From: Pirellulales bacterium
GTDB lineage: Bacteria; Planctomycetota; Planctomycetia; Pirellulales; JAGQOS01
Direction: 5' to 3'
Length of the DNA: 46,512 nucleotides
Assembly (NCBI GenBank): GCA_028289525.1
Contig: JANQPJ010000178.1
Span: 1-46,512, forward strand
Below are positions 26,561-34,001 of this stretch, in pieces (position 1 is the first letter of the stretch; each line of letters opens with the position of its first letter). The position numbers and the translations under genes are program-made. A model generated the notes under the pieces. It was given only the letters and a program-made list of their open reading frames with translations, was not told the origin of the DNA and made no database searches.

Positions 26561-29149
26561 ATGGTAGCCAACGAACACGACGCTACCATCGCCAACGTCA
26601 GCGGCAATGGCAAGATTGATTTGGGGCCGCTGCCTCGTTCCAAACGCCGCCGCCGGCGGGCCAAGGCCGACTTGGGACTGCCTTCGGACGAGGAACTCAC
26701 GAAACTCGCCCGTATTTACCTTGAGAAGCAGCGGCAGCACTGGCCGCAGTTGGCGGAGGCAGGCGTGTTGCCCGAGCCCGCGGACGATGTGATCGCCGAA
26801 ATGGTTGCCGACTTCAAGCACCGGCACCGGACGGGCCAAGTTACACCGCCGGACTTTTCGATTGTGCTCCGACATTGCAGGGGAATCGGCGGCAACTACA
26901 ACCGATTTTCCACAAAGGGATCGGACCCCAAGTCCATCCTGGAGCAGGCGGGCAATAGTCTCGACAAGGCCAAGGAGGAAGGACGTTTCGTGCCCTGGTG
27001 TTACATCTTCTGCGACTATAGCCGGAGCGGATACTCCACCGCTCGCCAGGGCTATCTCAACTACAAGAAGTTATTGCGCGACAAGCGACATCCGATTGAG
27101 ACAACCTACATCGACGATTTTAGCCGCGCCTCGCGCGAGGAGTTGGAGTGGTGGCAGTTGGCGGGAACTTCTTTCCAGACGAATACTCGCCTGATCGGCG
27201 CCAGCGACGGATTCACTCTCGACGATCCCGACTGGGACATGAATGTCCGCTTTTATGGCTTGCTGTCGGCCCTGTTCAAGAAGGACTTGAAGCGCAAAGT
27301 AAAGCGAGGCATGCGCGCGACGTTTCTGGCTGGCGGCGTAGTCGGCAAACTGATTCTCGGCCATACCAAGAGGGTGCGCGTCGATGCCACGGGCAATCCG
27401 CTGCTCAAGCCGAATGGCACGCCCAAATACGAACGGTGCTTCGATGAGAACACGAAGGACTACAAGTTGCTGCTCTACCGCCTGTTTCTGGAGAAGAACA
27501 AGACGCCTTACCGGATCGCCCACATCTTCAATCGCCTGAAGATCGACGACTGGGAAGGATGGTCAGACGACTCGGTCACCTACGAGCTGTCCAATCCAGC
27601 CAACATCGGTGTCTTCATCTGGAACCAGTTCAGCACGGAATACAACTGGGACACGAAGAAATGGGAGCGCATACGGAATCCTGCCTCCGAAATGGCCGTG
27701 TACGTCAATCGCAAGCTAGGCCTGGTGGACATCGACTGGTGGAAGCGCGCTCGCCGTAAACTCGGTCGTACGCGGCGTAATAGCCCACTTACGGGAAAAC
27801 CACTTTCACGAAACGAGAAGTCGGCATCCACGCTATTCAGCAGCGCGCTGTACTGCGGCTACTGCGACCCGCCCCAGGAACTATTGCTGGTCCGTTCCGC
27901 CGGGCAGCACAAGCAACTGGGATGTCCGAACGGTACACGCCGGAAGCACAAATGTGAACTCTGTTGCTCCAAGAGCGTGCGGATTGTCGAGGACTGCCTT
28001 CTTGGCTTCATCAGCAATGTACTCTTCTCGGAGGACTATATCGCTCGCTTGGTCGTCACAGCCAACGCATATCTCGACGAGGAGTCTCGACGCCCGCGCA
28101 TCGACACGCGAGAATTGAAGGGAAAAGTGAAGCGACTGCGAGCCACCATCAAGAAGTATTTCAACCGTATCGACGCGGCCGATGACGCGAATCTCTACGA
28201 GGCATACGAAAAGCGAATCGCGACAACACAGAAGGAGTTGAACGTCGTGCTCGCAGAGTTGCGTGAAGCCGAGCAACAGAACGTCGTCCCGCCCCCTCCG
28301 CTGGATCTGGACCGGGTCAAGGTGTACGTCGACGACCTCCGGGCCCTGCTCAACCAGGAAACCGCAGCATCGGCCGAGGTACTCCGCACGCTGACGGGAA
28401 TGATCAGGATTCGCCAGGAAAAGCACTCCGACGGCAAACGCGGGGCGAAGTGGATCGCCAGCTTCAGCCCCAGTCTGCTGGGCTTGCTGCGACGTTTGGG
28501 TCGGGAGAAGGACTATCCAGATTCCCTGACATTGGAGTTCCTTTCACGGGGAATCTGGACAACTCCCGAGACGGTGGACGTCGTGATCGACAACGTGCCA
28601 AAATATGTGCACCTAGCCCCCAAGTTCATGGAAATGAAGCAGAATGGGGCGAGCATCCAGACAATCGCCAGCGCCCACGGGATGTCTTGGCAATACGCCC
28701 AGGAGATTCTGCGTTTTGCCGAAACAGGTGAGCGTCCGCTCTGGCGCGGCCACGCCACGCCGAATGGCTCGAAGTCGACCACGCCCATCTTCATCCAGAT
28801 TGAGCCAGACGTTACGCGTCTGCGAGATCACGACAAGGAGCCCTGGAAAGCGATCGTCGACTGGCTCGCCGAGCATCGCGACATACACGTCAGCGAGAGC
28901 ACGGCACGGCGTGCCTGGGATCATGGCCATCAGGATGCGATCCATTTGGCGGCAGAGGCTGGCGCAACGCCCGATCGCGGCAGTTACAGCCATCTTGGTA
29001 CGACCGTCTTCAATAAAGTTCGCAAACTCCTCGCGTCGGATGAAATGAAGGTGAAGGAGATTGCAGCGGAAGCCGGTTGCAGCGCGTCCACAGTCTACCG
29101 CGTCCGTACGCAAATCCGATCCGAGCAGAACTGCGAAACTGACTGCTGA
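26561..29149 (+). CDS. Large serine recombinase
   Basis: Read from the ATG at 26561 this is an 862-residue protein; the frame is open back to a GTG at 26222. The catalytic domain has Y-N-R-F-S (Ser codon 26909-26911), KSILEQ, DYSRSGYSTARQGYLNYKKLL and IDDFSRASREELEW, matching the YxRVS, D..SG..R.G and SR..R motifs of resolvases. A recombinase domain follows, then a zinc ribbon (ALYCGYC ... KCELCC) and a coiled coil. An unusual C-terminus has two HTH-like segments (IQTIASAHGMSWQYAQEIL and VKEIAAEAGCSASTVYRV). About 110 residues precede the catalytic core, which normally sits at the extreme N-terminus. It would cut and rejoin att sites through a phosphoserine. Since the tRNA target and the integrase explain the island ends, this may be an older or second recombination module. 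Confidence 0.85.
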   Translation: MVANEHDATIANVSGNGKIDLGPLPRSKRRRRRAKADLGLPSDEELTKLARIYLEKQRQHWPQLAEAGVLPEPADDVIAEMVADFKHRHRTGQVTPPDFSIVLRHCRGIGGNYNRFSTKGSDPKSILEQAGNSLDKAKEEGRFVPWCYIFCDYSRSGYSTARQGYLNYKKLLRDKRHPIETTYIDDFSRASREELEWWQLAGTSFQTNTRLIGASDGFTLDDPDWDMNVRFYGLLSALFKKDLKRKVKRGMRATFLAGGVVGKLILGHTKRVRVDATGNPLLKPNGTPKYERCFDENTKDYKLLLYRLFLEKNKTPYRIAHIFNRLKIDDWEGWSDDSVTYELSNPANIGVFIWNQFSTEYNWDTKKWERIRNPASEMAVYVNRKLGLVDIDWWKRARRKLGRTRRNSPLTGKPLSRNEKSASTLFSSALYCGYCDPPQELLLVRSAGQHKQLGCPNGTRRKHKCELCCSKSVRIVEDCLLGFISNVLFSEDYIARLVVTANAYLDEESRRPRIDTRELKGKVKRLRATIKKYFNRIDAADDANLYEAYEKRIATTQKELNVVLAELREAEQQNVVPPPPLDLDRVKVYVDDLRALLNQETAASAEVLRTLTGMIRIRQEKHSDGKRGAKWIASFSPSLLGLLRRLGREKDYPDSLTLEFLSRGIWTTPETVDVVIDNVPKYVHLAPKFMEMKQNGASIQTIASAHGMSWQYAQEILRFAETGERPLWRGHATPNGSKSTTPIFIQIEPDVTRLRDHDKEPWKAIVDWLAEHRDIHVSESTARRAWDHGHQDAIHLAAEAGATPDRGSYSHLGTTVFNKVRKLLASDEMKVKEIAAEAGCSASTVYRVRTQIRSEQNCETDC

Positions 29150-29481
29150 TTTCGATTCGGAACATCGTGCTAATTGATCGCCGACATGGAATTGCCGGCC
29201 ACCTAACCCACGCAGCCACGCCAGCATGATGTTGGCGTGGCTGTTTTCGTATCAGGACATTCCGCCAATGACAACCAAACACAATATGCAGCATCATTCG
29301 TCGAAATCCGATTCGGACTTTTCAGTCGCTCACCCGAAATACAGTGACACCGTAAGCGAGTTTCTCGACCTCGTTGCCCGACTTATTGCCCGCAAGCATA
29401 TTTGCCATAGTAATTACGCTGCGTGCAATACCGATGTTCGTGGCACCGCCAATAATGACGACTGAGCAGTCAATGAGGCAC
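29150..29481. other. Spacer between serine recombinase and membrane genes
   Basis: Apart from the terminator at 29213-29247 I see no supported gene. A short plus-strand frame from 29226 overlaps the terminator, lacks a ribosome-binding site and continues past 29465 under the opposite-strand gene end. Confidence 0.5.
29213..29247 (+). terminator. Rho-independent terminator after the serine recombinase
   Basis: CAGCCACGCCA (29213-29223) pairs perfectly with TGGCGTGGCTG (29233-29243) around a 9-base loop, followed by TTTT. It lies 64 bases after the recombinase stop. Confidence 0.8.
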
Positions 29482-29988
29482 TCAGATGTCCTCGACCTGC
29501 TGTTCGCACTGGGCGCATACGCGAACAAATATTGGGTACTGAACCTTGAGGTATTTTTTGGGGAACAGATCACGACCGATAGACCGACCCACCACTCCTC
29601 CGATAATCACTACTAACAAAAAACCGATCACATCGCCGGTGAAGGGTGTAAAGTGGAGAATCCCCATGAAGTAGAACACGAGTGTGAGCGTCAGAGTTAA
29701 CGCAGCGCCGATCGCTGCCCCTTGCATTTCAGATCCCCTGGTGTCTTCCTCCCACTCAGTTTCAGTGTGAGAAACGCTTTCCGTGCAGGCGGAACAGAGC
29801 AGCTTTCCGTAGCAGGCACACGACTGATTGGCGCACTGGTACTGCTCGTCTTCCTTTCCAACTCGAGCGCGGCACTTGAAACAGAAATAGATCCTGCATT
29901 TCGGGCACCGATACGCTTCGGAGTCCATTCCCGTACCGCATGCTGGGCATTTCGCTTGGTCGCCAATCCGTCGATACGGTTTATTCAT
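29482..29988 (-). CDS. Zinc-ribbon membrane protein
   Basis: This 168-residue protein has four or more CxxC pairs in its first 75 residues (CPACG, CPKC, CFKC, C..C, CSAC), indicating treble zinc ribbons or a RING-like fold. Two hydrophobic helices follow (AAIGAALTLTLTLVFYFMGI and VIGFLLVVIIGGVVG), and a terminal CAQC pair ends it. I do not recognise a named family. Its ATG overlaps the stop of the gene before it by four bases (ATGA), so the pair is translationally coupled. It could sense or anchor something at the membrane for the island; function unknown. Confidence 0.7.
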   Translation of the reverse strand: MNKPYRRIGDQAKCPACGTGMDSEAYRCPKCRIYFCFKCRARVGKEDEQYQCANQSCACYGKLLCSACTESVSHTETEWEEDTRGSEMQGAAIGAALTLTLTLVFYFMGILHFTPFTGDVIGFLLVVIIGGVVGRSIGRDLFPKKYLKVQYPIFVRVCAQCEQQVEDI

Positions 29989-30209
29989 CGTCGCCTACTC
30001 CTCCTTCGTTTTCGATTTCTGCCTTTCGCGGCGTCGCGGCGATCGCGTTCCTCCAACTTTGTGAAGAACTGAAATCCCCAGTACAGTGCTATTCCCGCAC
30101 CGACCAAGGCGAACATACCCGGCCCTGGCCCGAGCCAGACTGCCGCGATCAGTGCACCGCCGCCGAGAACCATGGCGACTGGGCCAAACTCTTTCTGTGC
30201 ATTGAACAT
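29985..30209 (-). CDS. Small two-helix membrane protein
   Basis: The 74-residue protein has two hydrophobic segments (VAMVLGGGALIAAVWLG and GMFALVGAGIALYWGFQFF) and a strongly basic C-terminal tail (KGRNRKRRRSRRR) likely facing the cytoplasm. No family is recognised. It is the first gene of a two-gene unit with the zinc-ribbon membrane protein and reads away from the methyltransferase cassette. Confidence 0.6.
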   Translation of the reverse strand: MFNAQKEFGPVAMVLGGGALIAAVWLGPGPGMFALVGAGIALYWGFQFFTKLEERDRRDAAKGRNRKRRRSRRR

Positions 30210-30282
30210 CGTCTTCCGAGATTCGTTGATAGTTGTGTGCGTAGGGCTCAGCGCATGAAAAAAGGACGCTGAACCAGGTCAC

Positions 30283-30404
30283 TCCCACTACCCCGACTAA
30301 AGGGCGCACAGAAGGACACTGGCCAGCGCCCCTCGCGGGGCGCGGCACAAGTGTCCGCTTCTGTGCAATCAAGAGCTTGCGCTCAGGTTAGTCGTTTAGT
30401 GGGA
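30283..30404. ncRNA. Nested 122-bp palindrome, candidate structured RNA or cruciform
   Basis: The stems nest in order. TCCCACTA (30283-30290) pairs with 30397-30404. CGACTAA (30294-30300) pairs with 30388-30394. GCACAGAAG (30306-30314) pairs with 30358-30366. GACACT (30315-30320) pairs with 30350-30355. GCGCCCC (30326-30332) pairs with 30337-30343 around a TCGC loop. A side hairpin GAGC-TTGC-GCTC lies at 30373-30384. The result is a long stem with internal loops and one branch, and about 37 paired positions in the main stem. It lies between divergent transcription units and has no T-tract. It could be an RNA regulator, a cruciform protein-binding site or the remnant of a small transposable element. 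The rest of 30210-30735 contains no supported gene. Confidence 0.5.
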
Positions 30405-30675
30405 AGCGGATTACTCGATGCTCGCGCATCGTTCCAATTGTCGATTTGGCCGCCGGCGCGGCCGAATTTGGGTTCCTTCGGGGGAGGAAGCTTTTGGGAT
30501 TCAGTCGCCAAATATACGTGCACTTACCGGCCATGGTACCCCCTCTGACTCTGTTGGGCAAACTCGGACGGTGCTGCTCTCAGAGACTCTGTTTGTCCAT
30601 TCTCGCTCGTCAACGACCACGCGAACCGGCGATATCAGCGTGGTTCCGCCATTTTGCGGGTGTTCGCCGGGTGAT

Positions 30676-30712
30676 TTGCCGATAACTCTTTACTGTAGAT
30701 AGATTTACAGTA
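30676..30712 (+). promoter_or_regulatory. Promoter with overlapping operator-like dyad, methyltransferase cassette
   Basis: TTGCCG (30676-30681) and TAGATT (30700-30705) are 18 bases apart. The dyad TACTGTA (30691-30697)/TACAGTA (30706-30712) has an 8-base spacer and covers the -10 region. A repressor bound there would block the cassette; restriction-modification operons are often controlled this way. Confidence 0.45.
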
Positions 30713-30735
30713 TCCTGGCGATGGAGCTAGCAACG

Positions 30736-31716
30736 ATGTCGAGAAATTTGCAAGCAAACCCGACGAAAGTGAGAGCCATCGACCTATTTTGTGGCGCTGG
30801 CGGAAGTAGTTGGGGAGCCCAGCTGGCCGGAGCTGAGATTGTCGCCGGTTTCGACCGATGGAATCTGGCTGGCAATGCTTTTACCGCCAACTTCCCTGAT
30901 GCTTGGTTCTGCGAAGGGCGATTGGAAGACTGGAGAACTGAGAGGCTGAAGCGAGATCTAGGAAACATTGATCTCTTAATCGCCTCACCCGAGTGCACGA
31001 ATCACAGCCCCGCCAAGGGAAAAAGCCCTAGGTGTGAGAAGAGCAAGGAAACGGCTTTTCAGGTGATACGTTTTGCTAAAGCGTTTGAGCCCCGATGGAT
31101 CGTCGTGGAAAACGTAGTGAACATGCGCAACTGGTCGCGGTACACAGAGTTCCTGGACCACCTTGTGGAATTAGGCTATCACATTAGTCCGCAAGTTCTT
31201 GACTCGTCGCATTTCGGCGTGCCGCAAGCACGACGTCGACTTTTTCTCCTTTGTGATCGAGAGCGTGAACCGGTGTCGGTCACATCCAATGCCGGTTCTC
31301 CTGTGCCGGCCTCGCACGTCATCATCAGGAATGGTGATTATCGTTTTTCACCGCTACAACAACCGGGACGGGCACCCGCAACTCTGGCTCGCGCCGAGCG
31401 GGCGATAGAAGCTGTTGGATCTAGACGTTCCTTTCTAATCGTATATTACGGCAGCGATCATGCTGGCGGTTGGCAGCGGCTGACACGGCCCCTACGAACC
31501 ATAACAACACTTGACCGGTTTGCGTACGTTAAGGTCAAGAAATCTCAACATTTCATGAGGATGCTCCAGGTGCCTGAACTCAAGGCGGCCATGGGCATGC
31601 CTCAAAAATTCTCGGTCAAGACCACGAGTCGTCGTGATAGCATACGACTACTCGGGAACGCCGTTTGCCCGCCGGTGATGCGAGCAGCTGTGAGGGAATT
31701 GACGAGTCAAATGTGA
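30736..31716 (+). CDS. C5-cytosine DNA methyltransferase with PEC-type motif IV
   Basis: The 326-residue protein has motif I AIDLFCGAGGSSWGA (residues 14-28), motif II around AGFDRWN, motif IV ASPECTNHS with candidate nucleophile Cys87, motif VI ENV (125-127), motif VIII PQARRRLFLL, motif IX near RPLRTITTLDRFAYV and motif X IRLLGNAVCPPVMRA. The order is that of canonical Dcm-type enzymes, but motif IV reads S-P-E-C-T where most have P-P-C-Q. The target recognition region is short. It transfers methyl from S-adenosylmethionine to C5 of cytosine. The ATG at 30736 has GGAG nine bases upstream and is preferred to the ATG at 30721. The next gene starts 22 bases after its stop. A dyad covers the promoter. 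Confidence 0.9.
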   Translation: MSRNLQANPTKVRAIDLFCGAGGSSWGAQLAGAEIVAGFDRWNLAGNAFTANFPDAWFCEGRLEDWRTERLKRDLGNIDLLIASPECTNHSPAKGKSPRCEKSKETAFQVIRFAKAFEPRWIVVENVVNMRNWSRYTEFLDHLVELGYHISPQVLDSSHFGVPQARRRLFLLCDREREPVSVTSNAGSPVPASHVIIRNGDYRFSPLQQPGRAPATLARAERAIEAVGSRRSFLIVYYGSDHAGGWQRLTRPLRTITTLDRFAYVKVKKSQHFMRMLQVPELKAAMGMPQKFSVKTTSRRDSIRLLGNAVCPPVMRAAVRELTSQM

Positions 31717-31737
31717 CCTCAATTACGCGGTGGGTAT

Positions 31738-33999
31738 ATGGCCGATTCGGCAAACGAACCTGAACACCTCGCGCTTCGCCCACGAGCCAGGATTCTGCGC
31801 ACGCTTGGCGAAGAGTTAATTAGTAGCGAGACCGTAGCCATCATCGAGTTGGTAAAGAACTCTTATGATGCGGATGCGGAGCGCGTTCTCATTCGCTTTT
31901 CGGGTGCGCTAACTCCCGGCGAAGGAACGATTGAAGTAATCGACAACGGTTCGGGAATGTCTCTGAAAGTCATCCGAGATGCTTGGATGGAACCTGCAAC
32001 AATCAACAAACGCAACAAGAAGAAGAGCTCGAAGCTTGGTCGTCGCGTTCTGGGAGAGAAGGGCATTGGTAGATTTGCTGCATCCCGACTTGCCGATGAA
32101 TTGGAGTTAATTACAAAACAGAGTTCTTCATCACGTGAGATTTACGGCGTCTTCGACTGGACCCAGTTTGATAACGAAGAGAAATACTTGGACGAAGTGC
32201 TGATCCTCATCGAAGAGCGTCGGCGAGAGGAGATCTGCCGTGGTGGGACAATCGAGTGCCTGTCAGATTCCGCCGAAGAGCCGAGTGCGAGTGATTTGGG
32301 CCATGGCACGATTCTACGCATGAATGGGTTGAAGCAAGTTTGGAGCAATAGGAATTTCGAGCAACTACAGCGCGGTTTAGCTCGGCTAGTGTCACCGTTC
32401 AAAAAGCAAGCCGCGTTTTCAATCAAGCTGGAGTTACCGGACGAATTTGCTGCGTTTGAACAGGAAATAAAGCCGCCCAAAATAGTCAAGTATCCACACT
32501 ATTCCGTTAGAGGATCAGTCGACGCCGACGGAAAGTTCTCCTTCACATATCGCGTCTATGCCGAGGGGCGAACGAATAAGGAAACTGGCTACTTCGTTCG
32601 CGCATCTGATGACGCAGAGAATCTTGTCAAGATTGCTGGTAAAGAGGGAAAGAAGTATGCGGATTCCCTCAAAGATCTTGACAGCACGAAGGACACAGAG
32701 GCCGAGAGCAAATGGGAGAGTCCAGATTGTGGTCCCTTTGAATTAGAGTTGCGGGTCTGGGACCGCGACGAACTTGGAAATGTTGTGCAGCAGACGAATT
32801 CTACGATCTCCGACGTTCGGCGGGACTTGGATGCGATGGCGGGTGTAAACATCTATCGCGACGAGTTTCGCGTTCTGCCTTATGGCGAGCCACGCGATGA
32901 TTGGTTGCGATTGGATCTGCGTCGTGTACAGAATCCGACACTACGCCTTTCAAACAATCAGATTATGGGTTATGTCAGCATTTCAGCCGACGAAAACCCA
33001 AAACTTCGAGATCAATCGAACCGCGAAGGACTGGACGAAAACCAAGCACTGGATGATCTTCGACAGATCCTGCTCGAAGTGCTCTCTCACATGGAGAAAA
33101 CCCGATTTGAGGTTCGGCCCCGAAGACCCTCCGATAAGGCAAAACGTCCTGTTGGCAGTTTATTCGAGGCGTTTGACCTGGAGCCCTTGCGCGAGCACTT
33201 AGCGCACGCACATCCCAAAGACAAAGAGGCGCCAAAAATAATTGAACGAGCGGAACGGGAGATCGCAAAGCAAATCGAGGAAGTACAAACTGTATTGGCG
33301 CGTTACCATAGTCTCGCGACGTTGGGACAACTTATCGACGTCGTGCTACATGACGGAAGGCATCCGGTTGGGAAGATCAAGAAAGAATCTCTCTTGGGGC
33401 AGGAGGAGATTGACAAGTCACCAAAAGACGTCGAGAGTTTGCTCCCTGGCTTGAGGCGCAGGTTTGCCGACATCGAAGGTCAGGGGGACGTGTTAACCAC
33501 CGTGTTCCGGCGAATTGAACCGTTCGGCGGACGTCGCCGCGGGAAACCGTCTCAGCTCTACCTGGAGAAGATCGTTGAGGATGCCGTTGGAGTGTTTAGT
33601 ACGGAGATCGACAAGCTGGGTATCGAGGTGACGCTACCGAAATCAGAGACTCTTGTGCGGCTGGACGCAGCTGAAATGCAGCAAGTCTTTTCCAATTTGA
33701 TTCAGAATAGCTTGTTCTGGTTGCAGAAAGTAGAGGACCGTCGCATCTCGATAGCAATAAAGCGATTAGCATCTGATCATGTTGAAGTCCTGTTTGCTGA
33801 CAGCGGTCCAGGAGTGCCGCAGGAGAATCGCGAGTTTATCTTTGAGCCGTATTATTCGACAAAGCCCAACGGTGTCGGTTTGGGACTGGCCATTGCTGGC
33901 GAAATCGTCAGCGATTTCTACGACGGAAAACTCGAATTGCTTAACGCTGGTCCGTTGCCTGGTGCTGTTTTCCGAATCAGTCTTAGGAAGCGAGTTTGA
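31738..33999 (+). CDS. Dual GHKL protein: MutL/MORC-like ATPase plus histidine-kinase core
   Basis: The 753-residue protein has two ATP-binding GHKL modules. The N-terminal one has an N-box ELVKNSYDADA with E37 and N41, DNGSGM with D69, and GEKGIGRFAASRLAD, the pattern of Hsp90/MutL/MORC ATPases. A middle region (about 130-500) with a transducer-like start follows. Then comes a histidine-kinase core: an H-box-like LHDGRHP with H538, an N-box (SNLIQNS, N653/N657), DSGPGV with D688, and GVGLGLAIAGEIV. Its partner downstream has a receiver domain and starts two bases after this stop. Inferred role: ATP-driven clamp or sensor on DNA that autophosphorylates and signals to the receiver. No transmembrane segment is visible, so it is cytoplasmic. 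Confidence 0.87.
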   Translation: MADSANEPEHLALRPRARILRTLGEELISSETVAIIELVKNSYDADAERVLIRFSGALTPGEGTIEVIDNGSGMSLKVIRDAWMEPATINKRNKKKSSKLGRRVLGEKGIGRFAASRLADELELITKQSSSSREIYGVFDWTQFDNEEKYLDEVLILIEERRREEICRGGTIECLSDSAEEPSASDLGHGTILRMNGLKQVWSNRNFEQLQRGLARLVSPFKKQAAFSIKLELPDEFAAFEQEIKPPKIVKYPHYSVRGSVDADGKFSFTYRVYAEGRTNKETGYFVRASDDAENLVKIAGKEGKKYADSLKDLDSTKDTEAESKWESPDCGPFELELRVWDRDELGNVVQQTNSTISDVRRDLDAMAGVNIYRDEFRVLPYGEPRDDWLRLDLRRVQNPTLRLSNNQIMGYVSISADENPKLRDQSNREGLDENQALDDLRQILLEVLSHMEKTRFEVRPRRPSDKAKRPVGSLFEAFDLEPLREHLAHAHPKDKEAPKIIERAEREIAKQIEEVQTVLARYHSLATLGQLIDVVLHDGRHPVGKIKKESLLGQEEIDKSPKDVESLLPGLRRRFADIEGQGDVLTTVFRRIEPFGGRRRGKPSQLYLEKIVEDAVGVFSTEIDKLGIEVTLPKSETLVRLDAAEMQQVFSNLIQNSLFWLQKVEDRRISIAIKRLASDHVEVLFADSGPGVPQENREFIFEPYYSTKPNGVGLGLAIAGEIVSDFYDGKLELLNAGPLPGAVFRISLRKRV

Positions 34000-34001
34000 C
34001 G

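Noticed and set aside
29226-29465. Small plus-strand gene
   Set aside because: It starts inside the terminator hairpin, has no ribosome-binding site and has an uninformative sequence.
30283-30404. Integron attC site
   Set aside because: The nested palindrome looks similar in outline but lacks the RYYYAAC/GTTRRRY core, and no integron integrase is present.
30351-30702. Plus-strand open frames upstream of the methyltransferase
   Set aside because: They overlap the palindrome and promoter, lack ribosome-binding sites and have no recognisable motif.
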